Virus record (IMG/VR): IMGVR_UViG_3300033150_002791 | Span: 1-28,434 of that record | Strand: one strand, 5' to 3' | Length of the DNA stretch: 28,434 nt | Origin: a virus | Shown here: in pieces, positions 6,052 to 13,098 of the stretch | How positions within the stretch are numbered: position 1 is the stretch's first letter | How the letters are laid out: each line of letters starts with the position of its first letter | Notes under the pieces: generated by a model | The model's database searches: none | The model's input: the letters and a program-made list of their open reading frames with translations, nothing else | Told to the model about the DNA's origin: nothing | Translations under genes and position numbers: made by a program

Positions 6052-6052
6052 A

Positions 6053-6475
6053 TTAGTCTTTTAGAAGTTCTTCCAATTCAGGAGTAACCTTTTCCTCAAT
6101 GCTTTCTACGACCTTTTTAGGCACTTGAACGGGTTTTTTGTTTCCTTCTCCAGCAGGCGGGTTAATAGTTACCATTGGATTCTCTTCTCTGTCTCTGGCT
6201 CGTGCCTCTTGGGCTAACTTAAGAGCATAAGCCGACGCTTCTATATTTAGTCTGCGTTGAGCTTCTAAAGAGGGTTTTGTATTTACTACCAGAAAGGCTG
6301 GGTCTAACTGAACTTCACTTCCACATATAGGGCATCTGATTTTATCTATGCCTATTTTGGTGTTGTTTTTCTCTTCTGACTGAATGCTAAAGCGGTGATG
6401 ATTTTTTACACACAAAAGGTAATGAGTATATAACTGTTTTTCATTTTCCTTCTTTTTGTCTGTCTCCTTTTCCAT
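6053..6475 (-). CDS. Zinc-finger hypothetical protein (140 aa)
   Basis: A probable zinc site is formed by Cys22/His (LLCVKNHHRF) and the later CPIC pair. A helical region rich in Ala and Arg (RRLNIEASAYALKLAQEARARDRE) and an acidic C-terminal helix follow. It overlaps the upstream gene by 35 bases and is joined to rusA by TAATATG. Possibly a DNA-binding accessory protein; family not recognised. Confidence 0.6.
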   Translation of the reverse strand: MEKETDKKKENEKQLYTHYLLCVKNHHRFSIQSEEKNNTKIGIDKIRCPICGSEVQLDPAFLVVNTKPSLEAQRRLNIEASAYALKLAQEARARDREENPMVTINPPAGEGNKKPVQVPKKVVESIEEKVTPELEELLKD

Positions 6476-6707
6476 AAAATTCTGTTAATTCTTTTTTGCC
6501 TATATCTCGCCCAATGCGAGCATCAACCATATTAAGAATAGTTGATATTTCTTTAATAACTACTCCTTCCTCCATTAAAATCTCAATAATGCGGTCAACA
6601 ATTCTATTAAGCCTTTCTTCTTCTGCTTTAGCTACTGCCTTTGCCCGCATCATCGCAGGGTCTAATATAGGGGCATTTGCTGGAATTTTAATCTTTTTTT
6701 CTTTCAT
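6441..6707 (-). CDS. Hypothetical helical protein (88 aa)
   Basis: After a basic start (MKEKKIKIPANAPILDPAMM) the protein is nearly all helix (KAVAKAEEERLNRIVDRIIEILMEEG), followed by a short element, EISTILNMVDARIGRDIGKK, that could be a helix-turn-helix. It overlaps both neighbours by 20-35 bases, typical of this block. Function unknown. Confidence 0.6.
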   Translation of the reverse strand: MKEKKIKIPANAPILDPAMMRAKAVAKAEEERLNRIVDRIIEILMEEGVVIKEISTILNMVDARIGRDIGKKELTEFYGKGDRQKEGK

Positions 6708-7008
6708 AAACTTTTCGCCATTCTTCTGCTTGTTGGTAACGCTGAAGATTGGCTTGTTTGTTTGGTCTTAAGTGAGGATAATCTTGAAAGACCTTTCTTA
6801 TTGCCCTATCAAGGGCGGAATATTTTGTTAATCCTCCCTCTTTTCCTTGTTTAAGCCACATTTCTTTTGTAATGCCAAAAATTAAACCATCATATTTTTT
6901 CCAATACTCCCATTCTAATTCCCTTCTATTATATCTCAATTTTGGCTTTTCGCAAAGTAATTTATATACTTTTTCTTCAATTGTTTTTAATTGCTGTTTT
7001 AGTTCCAT
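6688..7008 (-). CDS. Hypothetical protein (106 aa)
   Basis: Start chosen at ATG 7008, which overlaps the Cas4-like gene by 32 bases; an upstream alternative start at 7044 lies deeper in that gene. The protein is helical and basic, with conserved-looking aromatic blocks (RELEWEYWKKYDGLIFGITKEMW) and ALDRAIRKVFQDYPHLRP, possibly a winged-helix DNA-binding fold. It follows a nuclease in the recombination block. Family not recognised. Confidence 0.6.
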   Translation of the reverse strand: MELKQQLKTIEEKVYKLLCEKPKLRYNRRELEWEYWKKYDGLIFGITKEMWLKQGKEGGLTKYSALDRAIRKVFQDYPHLRPNKQANLQRYQQAEEWRKVYERKKD

Positions 7009-7609
7009 TTTCTTTTTTAACTTTTTTAAAGCATAAAGGAGCAAAGGGGCAGTATTTACATAACCAACTTATCTTACGAGGCGGGGCTTTTCCTTCTTTT
7101 AATGCCTTTTCTAATGTTGTTTTCCGTTCTATCATCTCTTTTTCAATCGTTTCTATTGGACGAGGATTAACTTTAAAGAACTGATGAGCAGGATATTTCT
7201 TTTCCAAATAAAGCAGGTATAAGTCGGTGACGGGTATTGAGTTGTGTGTGCATAAGACCAGATAATACTCTAATTGAGTGATGTGGTGTTCGTAGGGTGA
7301 AGAAGGTAGCGATTTACAGGTTTTCTTTTCTACCAGCGTTCCCTTTTCGTATTCATCAATTCTTCCCACAACTCCTTTCCATTCTAACTCTATTTCTCCT
7401 TGTTCTAAAAAATTTGCTAAATGGATTGCTCTACCCAACCAGAAATCATAAGCAGTCTCAATATCATAGAACTGACCAAGCGTTTTCTCATAATATGCCC
7501 TTCTTAAACACGGATACACAATACTTGTTACTGAAATTTTCCCAGAAGGGATATGGTCTTGGTCAAAAAGCCCCTCGTTAAATTTTTCCTCTAATTCTTC
7601 TATTGTCAT
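6977..7609 (-). CDS. Cas4/RecB-like PD-(D/E)xK nuclease with iron-sulfur cysteines
   Basis: The fold markers are in order: Cys34 (YPCLRRAYY), His63 in GRAIHLA, the motif GRIDEYEKGTLVEKKT with Asp85, Glu94 and Lys96, QLEYY (Gln112, Tyr115), and a terminal C-x2-C-x5-C cluster (Cys184, Cys187, Cys193). The four cysteines should hold a 4Fe-4S cluster, as in Cas4 and AddB. There is no cas1, cas2 or CRISPR array, so it is a phage recombination or end-processing exonuclease, not a CRISPR adaptation protein. RusA lies about 900 bases downstream. Confidence 0.88.
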   Translation of the reverse strand: MTIEELEEKFNEGLFDQDHIPSGKISVTSIVYPCLRRAYYEKTLGQFYDIETAYDFWLGRAIHLANFLEQGEIELEWKGVVGRIDEYEKGTLVEKKTCKSLPSSPYEHHITQLEYYLVLCTHNSIPVTDLYLLYLEKKYPAHQFFKVNPRPIETIEKEMIERKTTLEKALKEGKAPPRKISWLCKYCPFAPLCFKKVKKENGTKTAIKNN

Positions 7610-7613
7610 TTTG

Positions 7614-8021
7614 TTATTTTAATTCCTCTTCCGTCGCCCCAACCGCTTTTAATAATTGTCCGACCTCATAAGGAAGAAACATCTCTTCCTCTTTTTCTCC
7701 ACCCATTGGGGTTGGTTTTTTTACTTTATTCTCCTTAATAATCCTTACCAGAAATTTCCATTTATCGTCTGATATTTCTACCTCTTTTTTCTTTTTATCG
7801 GCAAAAAGAATTCCCAGTTCTGTCGTCCAAAAGTATTCTTTATTCTCTATAATGTTGAATTTTGATGATAAAAGAGCAAGAAGGTAATCCCTGACTGTTA
7901 ATTCTTCCATTACGGGTTTTCCTTTTGACATCACCACCTTACCATTTTCATCTCGTTTCTGTCTCTTTATTGGCTTCCCAGAAGGAATAACCATTTTTGT
8001 ATCAAGTTTGATTTTCTTCAT
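7614..8021 (-). CDS. Hypothetical protein (135 aa)
   Basis: A basic N-terminal half with a repeated lysine-rich strand pattern (KKIKLDTKMVIPSGKPIKRQ) and a helical middle (LTVRDYLLALLSSKF, DDKWKFLVRIIKEN). The end is acidic and helical (FLPYEVGQLLKAVGATEEEL). It sits between the nuclease and a coiled-coil protein and starts a few bases after the upstream stop. Small phage recombination accessory proteins often look like this, but no family is recognised. Confidence 0.65.
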   Translation of the reverse strand: MKKIKLDTKMVIPSGKPIKRQKRDENGKVVMSKGKPVMEELTVRDYLLALLSSKFNIIENKEYFWTTELGILFADKKKKEVEISDDKWKFLVRIIKENKVKKPTPMGGEKEEEMFLPYEVGQLLKAVGATEEELK

Positions 8022-8025
8022 AGGA

Positions 8026-8373
8026 TTAGGATAAATTAGTTGCTAAAAATGAGGCGGAGACCTGAAGAACACCATATCTGGCTAATAATTCTTTCAGTTC
8101 TTCTCGAAATTGTTTTAATCTTCTTTCGGGTATTTTATTCAGTCCAACTATACCTACAACAAAAAGAGGGTTTTGGGGGTTAGAAGAAGGGCTTATAGGA
8201 GCAATCTCGCCAGGGGTGGACATTATTTCTTCTAATAATTTTGCGTCTATTCTTTCTCGCTCCGCCTCAAGCTTGCGCATACTCTCGGCTACTTCTTCGA
8301 CCTTTCGGATAAGGGCAAGGAGTAAATCACGGTCAACCTCTAATTTTACTTCATCTTTTTTCTTTTTTGCCAT
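8026..8373 (-). CDS. Coiled-coil hypothetical protein (115 aa)
   Basis: The N-terminal half is a strongly predicted coiled coil (LLALIRKVEEVAESMRKLEA and on). A Pro/Ser-rich linker and a small alpha/beta domain (LFVVGIVGLNKIPERRLKQF) follow. It starts one base after the stop of the OB-like gene (TAATATG), so the two are probably translated together and may interact. Function unknown. Confidence 0.65.
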   Translation of the reverse strand: MAKKKKDEVKLEVDRDLLLALIRKVEEVAESMRKLEAERERIDAKLLEEIMSTPGEIAPISPSSNPQNPLFVVGIVGLNKIPERRLKQFREELKELLARYGVLQVSASFLATNLS

Positions 8374-8374
8374 A

Positions 8375-8917
8375 TTATTCCCCTTCTTCGTTAATTGCCA
8401 TTTTTTCTACCAGATAGCGGGTGCGGTTTCCCTGCTTCACTTTTGAGACACGGATTTTGTCATTTTCTTGAATGTTTTGCTCTTTGAACTGATTAAATAC
8501 TCCCAGGCCTGTAAAAGTCCATTGTTTTTCATTTCCCTCCTCGTCTAAAAGTTTAACCAGCCACGCATCTTCAACCTCGCCAGAAATAGGATTTTGCCTT
8601 TTGATTGCCTCCATTGAAAGAAAAGTAAAGACAGCCGTTTCCCCCGCTTCCATTGTAAGGAACTTGCTCTTTTTTCTTTTTTCTTTAACAATTTGGTCAA
8701 ATTGAGAATAATCCATATTTTCGTGCTTAATTTTTTCTATCCCCGCAAAAGGGTTAAGAGCATAGGGTGTGCCTGCCGTCGGGTCATCATACCATTCACG
8801 CCTATCAGAATAAATCGCCCAATATCCCTTGCGGGGAACAACTTCGATAATTGGAATTTCCTCGCCATTGCGACGAGGACGACCTTTAGGACTTGGGACG
8901 ACCTTTTTGAATGTCAT
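8375..8917 (-). CDS. Possible OB-fold single-stranded DNA-binding protein (180 aa)
   Basis: The C-terminal half reads as five beta strands with short turns, as in an OB fold: ETAVFTFLSMEAI, WLVKLLDEEGNEKQWTFTGL, KIRVSKVKQGNRTRYLVEKM. The N-terminus is basic (FKKVVPSPKGRPRR) and aromatic residues are frequent. Its place beside recombination genes and directly after a consensus early promoter suits an SSB-like role. This is a structural guess from sequence pattern, not a family match; it overlaps the upstream small gene by 32 bases. Confidence 0.6.
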   Translation of the reverse strand: MTFKKVVPSPKGRPRRNGEEIPIIEVVPRKGYWAIYSDRREWYDDPTAGTPYALNPFAGIEKIKHENMDYSQFDQIVKEKRKKSKFLTMEAGETAVFTFLSMEAIKRQNPISGEVEDAWLVKLLDEEGNEKQWTFTGLGVFNQFKEQNIQENDKIRVSKVKQGNRTRYLVEKMAINEEGE

Positions 8918-9074
8918 AATTGGGAATATGATATTTATTTTTATCTCTGTGCCACACTTTTATAACATTGGGCTTTTTCTTTCCTAATGCTTTTGCTATC
9001 CAGCCATATCCGTAGCCTAATTTGTGTAAAACTACAATTGCCTCGTTGGCTTCTTTTTGTAATGGCATTGCCAT
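8886..9074 (-). CDS. Small helix-turn-helix protein (62 aa)
   Basis: Start set at ATG 9074. The longer frame from ATG 9101 is rejected because that ATG lies in the -10 box of a consensus promoter (TATAATG), upstream of where transcription should begin. The leader AAACAAAACTATG matches the local start style. Residues about 8-40 form a likely helix-turn-helix (EANEAIVVLHKLGYGYGWIA then GKKKPNVIKVWH), followed by a basic tail. As the first gene after its promoter it may be a regulator of this transcription unit. Confidence 0.65.
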   Translation of the reverse strand: MAMPLQKEANEAIVVLHKLGYGYGWIAKALGKKKPNVIKVWHRDKNKYHIPNYDIQKGRPKS

Positions 9075-9099
9075 AGTTTTGTTTATTACTTCTTCTTTC

Positions 9100-9129
9100 A
9101 TTATACACCCCCCATATATACCTTGTCAA
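9100..9129 (-). promoter_or_regulatory. Leftward consensus sigma-70 promoter
   Basis: On the minus strand TTGACA (9129-9124) and TATAAT (9105-9100) are both perfect, with an 18-base spacer. TGTGGAT lies eight bases before the -35, and GAAAGAAGA follows the -10. The -35 overlaps the stop codon of the upstream gene. It shares its layout with the two promoters near 14.1 kb. Confidence 0.85.
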
Positions 9130-9746
9130 GCCCAGAAATCCACAGACCGCCAATAATCACGATATTTTTTCCAGAAATTGAAGTATCCTTTTCCAAATGG
9201 AGCGCGAGCAAAGTCCTCTTGAATTTCATCTAATTTCTTGTAAATATCATTACAAAGATATTCGAAAGCGCCAGGCTTTATTGCGTCAATCTTGTCTTTT
9301 TGAACATCAAATTTTTCGGGCAAAAAGGGAGATTGCTTTCCCCTTACATAAGATAAAGCAACAACAATTTCTCTGTCTTTATCTACAATTAAGGAACAGC
9401 CACAGAAACTAATGGTTTCGTATTTCTCAAACGCTTTCGGACTATCAAAATATATATAATCGGCGGTTTGCTCTTTTTCCTTCGTTGTTTTTCTCGGCCT
9501 CCATTTCCCCCCAACATTCTTTAAGATGGCATAATTGGTAGCCACAGCGATTGCTAAACTCTTGCTAAATTTTTCTGAATAACCTGCTCTTTTAGCAACG
9601 CAGTATGCAAGGGTTGCCATTATAGGGTAGCGGTTGATGAGGAATTGGCTCTTCGTGCTGGTAGAAGGAAATTGTTTTTTTGAGAGGACGGGCTTCATCT
9701 GAAACCCGTCCTTTTGTAATGTTTTGATGATTTCTTCTGAAAACAT
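9126..9746 (-). CDS. Hypothetical protein (206 aa)
   Basis: An alpha/beta protein with a helical N-terminal half (IMATLAYCVAKRAGYSEKFS, SLAIAVATNYAILKN), a basic loop and a beta middle (FCGCSLIVDKDREIVVALSY). The C-terminus is aromatic-rich (FNFWKKYRDYWRSVDFW). It is joined to the upstream gene by TAATATG. It is one of the larger unknowns in the early block; no catalytic motif is evident. Confidence 0.7.
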   Translation of the reverse strand: MFSEEIIKTLQKDGFQMKPVLSKKQFPSTSTKSQFLINRYPIMATLAYCVAKRAGYSEKFSKSLAIAVATNYAILKNVGGKWRPRKTTKEKEQTADYIYFDSPKAFEKYETISFCGCSLIVDKDREIVVALSYVRGKQSPFLPEKFDVQKDKIDAIKPGAFEYLCNDIYKKLDEIQEDFARAPFGKGYFNFWKKYRDYWRSVDFWA

Positions 9747-9747
9747 A

Positions 9748-9939
9748 TTATTTTTTATTTAATTTTTCGCAAGCATTCTCAATTTCTGGCTCAATGTGAA
9801 TATCTTTTTCTCGGCAGATATAATATAATTGCCTTTTAATTGCCTCTAAATCGTTTGTTATGCGGAGCAAAGCTAAAGAAATAGCCTTAAGAGAGCTGAG
9901 AACAATAAATATGGTGTCGTCTTGTTTTTTCTTTTTCAT
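9748..9939 (-). CDS. Small hypothetical protein (63 aa)
   Basis: A helical protein with a basic start (MKKKKQ), a hydrophobic-to-amphipathic helix (TIFIVLSSLKAISLALLRI) that may be membrane-associated, and a second helix (LEAIKRQLYYIC). The leader AATTAACCCAAAAATATG fits the local start consensus. Function unknown. Confidence 0.55.
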   Translation of the reverse strand: MKKKKQDDTIFIVLSSLKAISLALLRITNDLEAIKRQLYYICREKDIHIEPEIENACEKLNKK

Positions 9940-9952
9940 ATTTTTGGGTTAA

Positions 9953-10327
9953 TTATTTAATTAATTCGTCCTCTTTCCAGATATCGTATGGTTCAATCAT
10001 TCCGCCTAATGGGTAATCTTCTGAAACTTCCTCGTTTTCTTCCATCAGTTTATCAACCTCTAAATCAACCGCCCTATCAATTTCTCTATCATCGTTGCTA
10101 TCTAAATGTCTCTTTGGATAAAAAATTTCCATCAGTTTATCGGTATCTTCTTGCGTTTCGTCTAAATATAAATGTTCTAACAGGTATTCATCGGGATATT
10201 CGTTCAAAAGAGGATATTTCATTCTCAAAATTTCTAATGCTTCTTCTTTGTTTTCTGCCCCTACTTTTCTTTCAAAATCTGGTTCTTCGGAGTGAGATTT
10301 AAGATAAAGAATAAATGTTTTTTTCAT
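9953..10327 (-). CDS. Acidic hypothetical protein (124 aa)
   Basis: The N-terminus is a beta-alpha-beta unit (TFILYLKSHSEEPDFERKVG followed by NKEEALEILRMKYP). The remainder is rich in Asp and Glu. The leader AATTAACTTAAAAACTATG is of the local type, and a stem-loop lies 23 bases upstream of the start. The short N-terminal module and acidic tail recall phage inhibitors or DNA mimics, but this is speculation. Confidence 0.6.
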   Translation of the reverse strand: MKKTFILYLKSHSEEPDFERKVGAENKEEALEILRMKYPLLNEYPDEYLLEHLYLDETQEDTDKLMEIFYPKRHLDSNDDREIDRAVDLEVDKLMEENEEVSEDYPLGGMIEPYDIWKEDELIK

Positions 10328-10349
10328 AGTTTTTAAGTTAATTACAACC

Positions 10350-10380
10350 GCCAGTTTTACATTAACCCGTGAAAACTGGC
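10350..10380 (-). promoter_or_regulatory. Leader hairpin upstream of the 10327 gene
   Basis: GCCAGTTTT-AC (10350-10360) pairs with GTGAAAACTGGC (10369-10380) with one bulged base. There is no T-run, so it is more likely an mRNA processing or stability hairpin than a terminator. It lies between two leftward genes. Confidence 0.5.
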
Positions 10381-10403
10381 AAAAGCGGAGGCTTTACGCC
10401 TGT

Positions 10404-10718
10404 TTAGAAGCAGTAAAAATCTACACAACTGCTCTTTCGTTTTTTCATTTCCTTTCTAATTTCCGATATTATTTCTTTGGCTCTTTTGACTTCTTCCCAG
10501 TTAATATCTCCTGTGTTTCCTTTAATATCTGCCTCAATATCTTCTTCTAATGCTTTAAGATGGCACTCACATATTCCTAAAATTCCGTATCCGTCTATAT
10601 TTAGTTGGTTAAGTAGTCCCTCTCTGTCTAACAATTCTCTAAAATAGTCATCGTGCCAGAGGTTAAAAATTTCTCTACCATAATTGATTTTTTTGATTGG
10701 ATATGCTCTTACACTCAT
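10404..10718 (-). CDS. Hypothetical protein (104 aa)
   Basis: It opens MSVRAYPIKKINYGREIFNL and contains an aromatic and acidic helical region (LWHDDYFRELLDREGLLNQL). A central GYGILGICECHLKALEE follows, then a basic helix and a Cys-rich end (SSCVDFYCF). The start is preceded by the AAAGGTCG leader at the typical distance and by AATTAAC. Family not recognised. Confidence 0.6.
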   Translation of the reverse strand: MSVRAYPIKKINYGREIFNLWHDDYFRELLDREGLLNQLNIDGYGILGICECHLKALEEDIEADIKGNTGDINWEEVKRAKEIISEIRKEMKKRKSSCVDFYCF

Positions 10719-10745
10719 AAGTTTATTTTGTTTGTTAATTGAGGG

Positions 10746-10750
10746 CGACC
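10746..10750 (-). promoter_or_regulatory. AAAGGTCG leader element before the 10718 gene
   Basis: On the minus strand AAAGGTCGC begins just after the upstream gene's stop; GGTCG ends 27 bases before ATG 10718. It is followed by CAATTAAC and an A-rich stretch, very like the leader of the scaffold gene at 25668. It is the only non-coding copy in the leftward block. Confidence 0.45.
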
Positions 10751-10751
10751 T

Positions 10752-10943
10752 TTATTCAAATAAATTGAGATAAATGGCAATGGGTATGCGGGTGCGAGGT
10801 TTAAAGAGAAGAAGATGTCCTTCCCAAATAACATAATCTCCTCTTTCAATTGCTCTTTTGGCCTTTTCAAATTCGGCAACGGTTAATGTATTCCGATATT
10901 CTTCTTTTAAGGTTTCTAAAACCTGTTTTTGTTCTTGGGTCAT
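10752..10943 (-). CDS. Small hypothetical protein (63 aa)
   Basis: A basic N-terminal helix (EQKQVLETLKEEYRNTL, AEFEKAKRAIERGDY) is followed by two beta strands (YVIWEGHLLLFKPRTRIPIA). It starts shortly after the AAA+ gene with an A/T-rich leader. No family is recognised. Confidence 0.55.
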   Translation of the reverse strand: MTQEQKQVLETLKEEYRNTLTVAEFEKAKRAIERGDYVIWEGHLLLFKPRTRIPIAIYLNLFE

Positions 10944-10956
10944 AATGGTAATTTAA

Positions 10957-11808
10957 TTATTGATGATAGAGTTTTTGAGCAACCTCTTGCCAATGAGCGG
11001 GAGACAAGAGACAAATGTTGTAAAGTTGCTGTAAGGTTCGGAGGCTAATTTTTTCTTCTGGTATCTTGGCAAGAAATTCTATAATCTTTCTTTTTTGCTT
11101 TTCTGATAATTGATAATTCGGTTTTGCGATTTCTTGTTGCATCATTTCAATCATTTCTGGTTTAGAGATTCTCATTTCAAAGAAGAAACTTCTATCTATC
11201 AATGCCTGAATAAAGTGGTTTTTGAGTTGTAGGTAATTGAGAATAAAGATAATTTTTCCCTGAAAGTTGAAATGACTCTCTTTAATTTTGGAAGTTCCAG
11301 AAAGCCAAGATACTTGCCTTCTTCCGCCTGCTTCCCATAATGCTCCCTTCAAAAGCCCCAGAATGCGTTGGTTTTTAAGAGTTTCCTCAATATCATCTAA
11401 AACAAGGATTTTAGGAGGTTCGAGTTCGTTGACTTCTCTCAATAATTTATAGAATTCAAGCCCTGTAATGTAGTTGTTCCAATAAAAATAATGCTTGCCC
11501 TCTGTTAAATTTAAAGAGTTTAGAGTTTGTAATGTGGTAGTTGTTTTGCCAATCCCTGCCTTGCCTACTACCAGCAAGGAGTGTTGGACTTTGCTTTGAG
11601 TTAAAGCAAGAATAAGTTTTTTGAGAATTTCGTGTTGTTTCGTCATAATAGTAAGCCAGATAATAGGAGGTAAAAACCGCCAAAAACCCTCACTATTATC
11701 TGAAAATAACTTCTTCCAAGAAAAGAATGTTTTGATTGTCAAGCCCTGGTCTGTTCCCAGTGTCAGGAGGTCTATTCCCTCCAGCCAAGGAGGTTTCCCT
11801 TTAGTCAT
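10957..11808 (-). CDS. AAA+ P-loop ATPase, clamp-loader or helicase-loader like
   Basis: The ATPase core begins at Met55 (ATG 11646): QHEILKKLILAL, Walker A GKAGIGKTT (82-90), Walker B ILVLDDIE, a sensor-1-like strand IIFILNYL, and ALIDRSFFFEM near a lid helix. It is built like the motor domain of clamp loaders or phage helicase loaders. Start is ambiguous: ATG 11808 has an AAGAGGGG Shine-Dalgarno-like site and adds 54 residues of unclear value, encoded by a structured stretch; ATG 11646 would give 229 residues. The adjacent upstream gene is sliding-clamp-like, which favours a replication role. Confidence 0.75.
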   Translation of the reverse strand: MTKGKPPWLEGIDLLTLGTDQGLTIKTFFSWKKLFSDNSEGFWRFLPPIIWLTIMTKQHEILKKLILALTQSKVQHSLLVVGKAGIGKTTTTLQTLNSLNLTEGKHYFYWNNYITGLEFYKLLREVNELEPPKILVLDDIEETLKNQRILGLLKGALWEAGGRRQVSWLSGTSKIKESHFNFQGKIIFILNYLQLKNHFIQALIDRSFFFEMRISKPEMIEMMQQEIAKPNYQLSEKQKRKIIEFLAKIPEEKISLRTLQQLYNICLLSPAHWQEVAQKLYHQ

Positions 11809-12043
11809 CGCCCCTCTTCCTACTTGCCCATCATCTCGCAGGACGCCTGTCCCTATACCATATCTCCCTTGCGGGAGTGGGAGACGGTTTTTTCGTTTCT
11901 ATCGTTTTTGTCGTTTCTATCGTTCCCAGTGGTCAGGTTCAGGCGCTCCCCTGCAAGCAATAGGTTTTCGTCAGAGGAGGTGCTAAAGTTCCGCCTCCTG
12001 TGCCTTGCTCCTCTTTTGAGAAGCAAGGTGTCAGGAAGCAAAA
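11809..12043 (-). promoter_or_regulatory. Structured, G+C-richer leader between the clamp and ATPase genes
   Basis: No convincing gene is seen in these 235 bases. On the minus strand several hairpins can form: CCTTGCTTCTC/GAGGAGCAAGG near 12001-12030 with one mismatch, AGGAGG/CCTCCT near 11975-12000, and CTCCC-GCAA-GGGAG near 11867-11880. A 14-base direct repeat (11893-11906 and 11911-11924) lies inside. The composition is visibly richer in G+C than the flanking genes. It looks like an mRNA leader or regulatory RNA; no known class is recognised. Confidence 0.4.
11893..11924. repeat. Tandem 14-bp direct repeat, 18-bp period
   Basis: TCGTTTCTATCGTT occurs at 11893-11906 and again at 11911-11924, separated by TTTG. 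Each copy itself contains two CGTT units. The near two-helical-turn spacing suits a protein-binding site. It lies in the leader before the AAA+ gene. Confidence 0.7.
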
Positions 12044-12649
12044 CTATCCTTCTTTTATCGGCATTAAAACTGCGTCGGCTCGTTGGTCAATATCATCTAT
12101 TCTTCTTATGCCTGTAAAGAAAATCGGCTTGGTGCTGTCTCTTGGTATATATAGTTCAATGTGCTTGCTTGTTGTGAAATTGTAAAAGAAATCTACTATA
12201 TCCTTTAGGAGTTTTACATCTAAAAGTATTCTTTTGCCTTCTCTTTTATTTATTATCTCTTTGTAATTCGGATAAGTTGCCTCTTTTGGTCTTGCCATTA
12301 TGCTTTGTATAGTTTCTAAATCGGCAAAAGTTATCTCTACGCTGTCTTTTTTCGCCCTTGTAATAACTGCGTTTTCTAAAATCGGCAATGTTGTTTTAAT
12401 CTTTGATAATTCGCTTGCTATTTTCAGTGCTGTTTGAGATGGTAAAATGAAGGGCTGAAAATTGCTTTTTGGTTGCTTGCCTGCGGGAAGTTGCGGGTAA
12501 TCGTTCAGGTCTTTTTTAATGCTTTTAACCCTTATCAACCTAAAACCGTCAGTTGCGACGGTCTCGCTTGGAGTGATATAAACCCCGTCAAGGTTTTCTC
12601 TTGTGCCTCCAAACTTTGCTATTGAGAAATTGAATTTGTTGTAAAGCAT
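12044..12649 (-). CDS. Sliding-clamp-like (DnaN-related) protein, 201 aa
   Basis: Several stretches fit bacterial beta-clamp signatures: SETVATDGFRLIRVK (TDGfRLa), DYPQLP, a LPSQTALKIASEL helix, a YPNYKEII segment, a helix LLKDIVDFF, and a C-terminal IPRDSTKPIFFTG... AVLMPIKEG like the LMP end of DnaN. Bacterial DnaN has three domains and about 365 residues; this is about two domains, the size of T4 gp45 or PCNA. It would tether a polymerase to DNA and lies next to an AAA+ ATPase. No polymerase is in the window. Moderate certainty, because it rests on scattered motifs. Confidence 0.7.
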   Translation of the reverse strand: MLYNKFNFSIAKFGGTRENLDGVYITPSETVATDGFRLIRVKSIKKDLNDYPQLPAGKQPKSNFQPFILPSQTALKIASELSKIKTTLPILENAVITRAKKDSVEITFADLETIQSIMARPKEATYPNYKEIINKREGKRILLDVKLLKDIVDFFYNFTTSKHIELYIPRDSTKPIFFTGIRRIDDIDQRADAVLMPIKEG

Positions 12650-12665
12650 AGTTTTGAAATTTTAA

Positions 12666-12908
12666 TTATTTTTTAAGTTGCTCATTTATCAGAGAATCTA
12701 CCGCTTGGTCAAAACCCTTTTCCGCCTCATCGTCCTGCTCATCGTTGAAATAATAATGAAGCCAGCCTAAAGCATAGTGAAGCCCACTTTTTACTCCTGC
12801 ATAGTAATTTCCTAAAGCCTCGCCTCCATTTTTTCTTGCTGTTTTTTCGTTTACTTCCGCTGTGTCTTTTAACTCTCTCAAAATTTGAAGAAGCCTTTCT
12901 TTTGTCAT
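12666..12908 (-). CDS. Hypothetical protein (80 aa)
   Basis: An all-helical acidic protein, ERLLQILRELKDTAEVNEK, then NGGEALGNYYAGVKSGLHYA and an acidic end. The A-rich leader AAATTAAAAACTATG fits the local consensus. Upstream of the clamp-like gene; family not recognised. Confidence 0.6.
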   Translation of the reverse strand: MTKERLLQILRELKDTAEVNEKTARKNGGEALGNYYAGVKSGLHYALGWLHYYFNDEQDDEAEKGFDQAVDSLINEQLKK

Positions 12909-12918
12909 AGTTTTTAAT

Positions 12919-13098
12919 TTAATAATTTAAAAATATCACTTTGATAAATTGAGGAAGAAGCCAAGCCAGAATATAACCTGCTATTAAAGAGAGAAGAAAA
13001 AGCATTGCTAAATCGCCACATCGTTGTATTTTTGCCTGCCTTTTTTCTTTTTTGTATCTCCTAATAATCGAGGAGGTAAAATTTAATCGGTAAATCAT
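12919..13098 (-). CDS. Small membrane protein (59 aa)
   Basis: Start chosen at ATG 13098, preceded by AATTAACAATAAAAAGTATG; a longer frame using TTG 13149 would run through a strong hairpin. A basic N-terminus (RRYKKEKRQAKIQR) is followed by a hydrophobic segment of about 25 residues (LAMLFLLSLIAGYILAWLLP). The basic side should face the cytoplasm. Function unknown. Confidence 0.6.
   Translation of the reverse strand: MIYRLNFTSSIIRRYKKEKRQAKIQRCGDLAMLFLLSLIAGYILAWLLPQFIKVIFLNY

Noticed and set aside
1686-8908. Other AAAGGTCG copies near 1690, 5066, 6108, 8298, 8880 and 8900
   Set aside because: These lie inside genes, encode Lys-Gly/Val-Arg-type codons and are not at a fixed distance from a start codon, so they are not counted as leader elements.
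9075-9101. ATG 9101 as start of the small helix-turn-helix gene
   Set aside because: The ATG is part of TATAATG, the -10 box of a perfect promoter, so it would lie upstream of the transcript; ATG 9074 is used.
11867-11898. Rightward terminator suggested by hairpin plus TTTTTT
   Set aside because: The T-run is separated from the stem by several bases and no rightward transcript is expected there.
11853-12041. Minus-strand frame of 62 codons between clamp-like and ATPase genes
   Set aside because: It reads through direct repeats and hairpins (NDRNDKNDRNEK repeat) and has no suitable leader; treated as non-coding.
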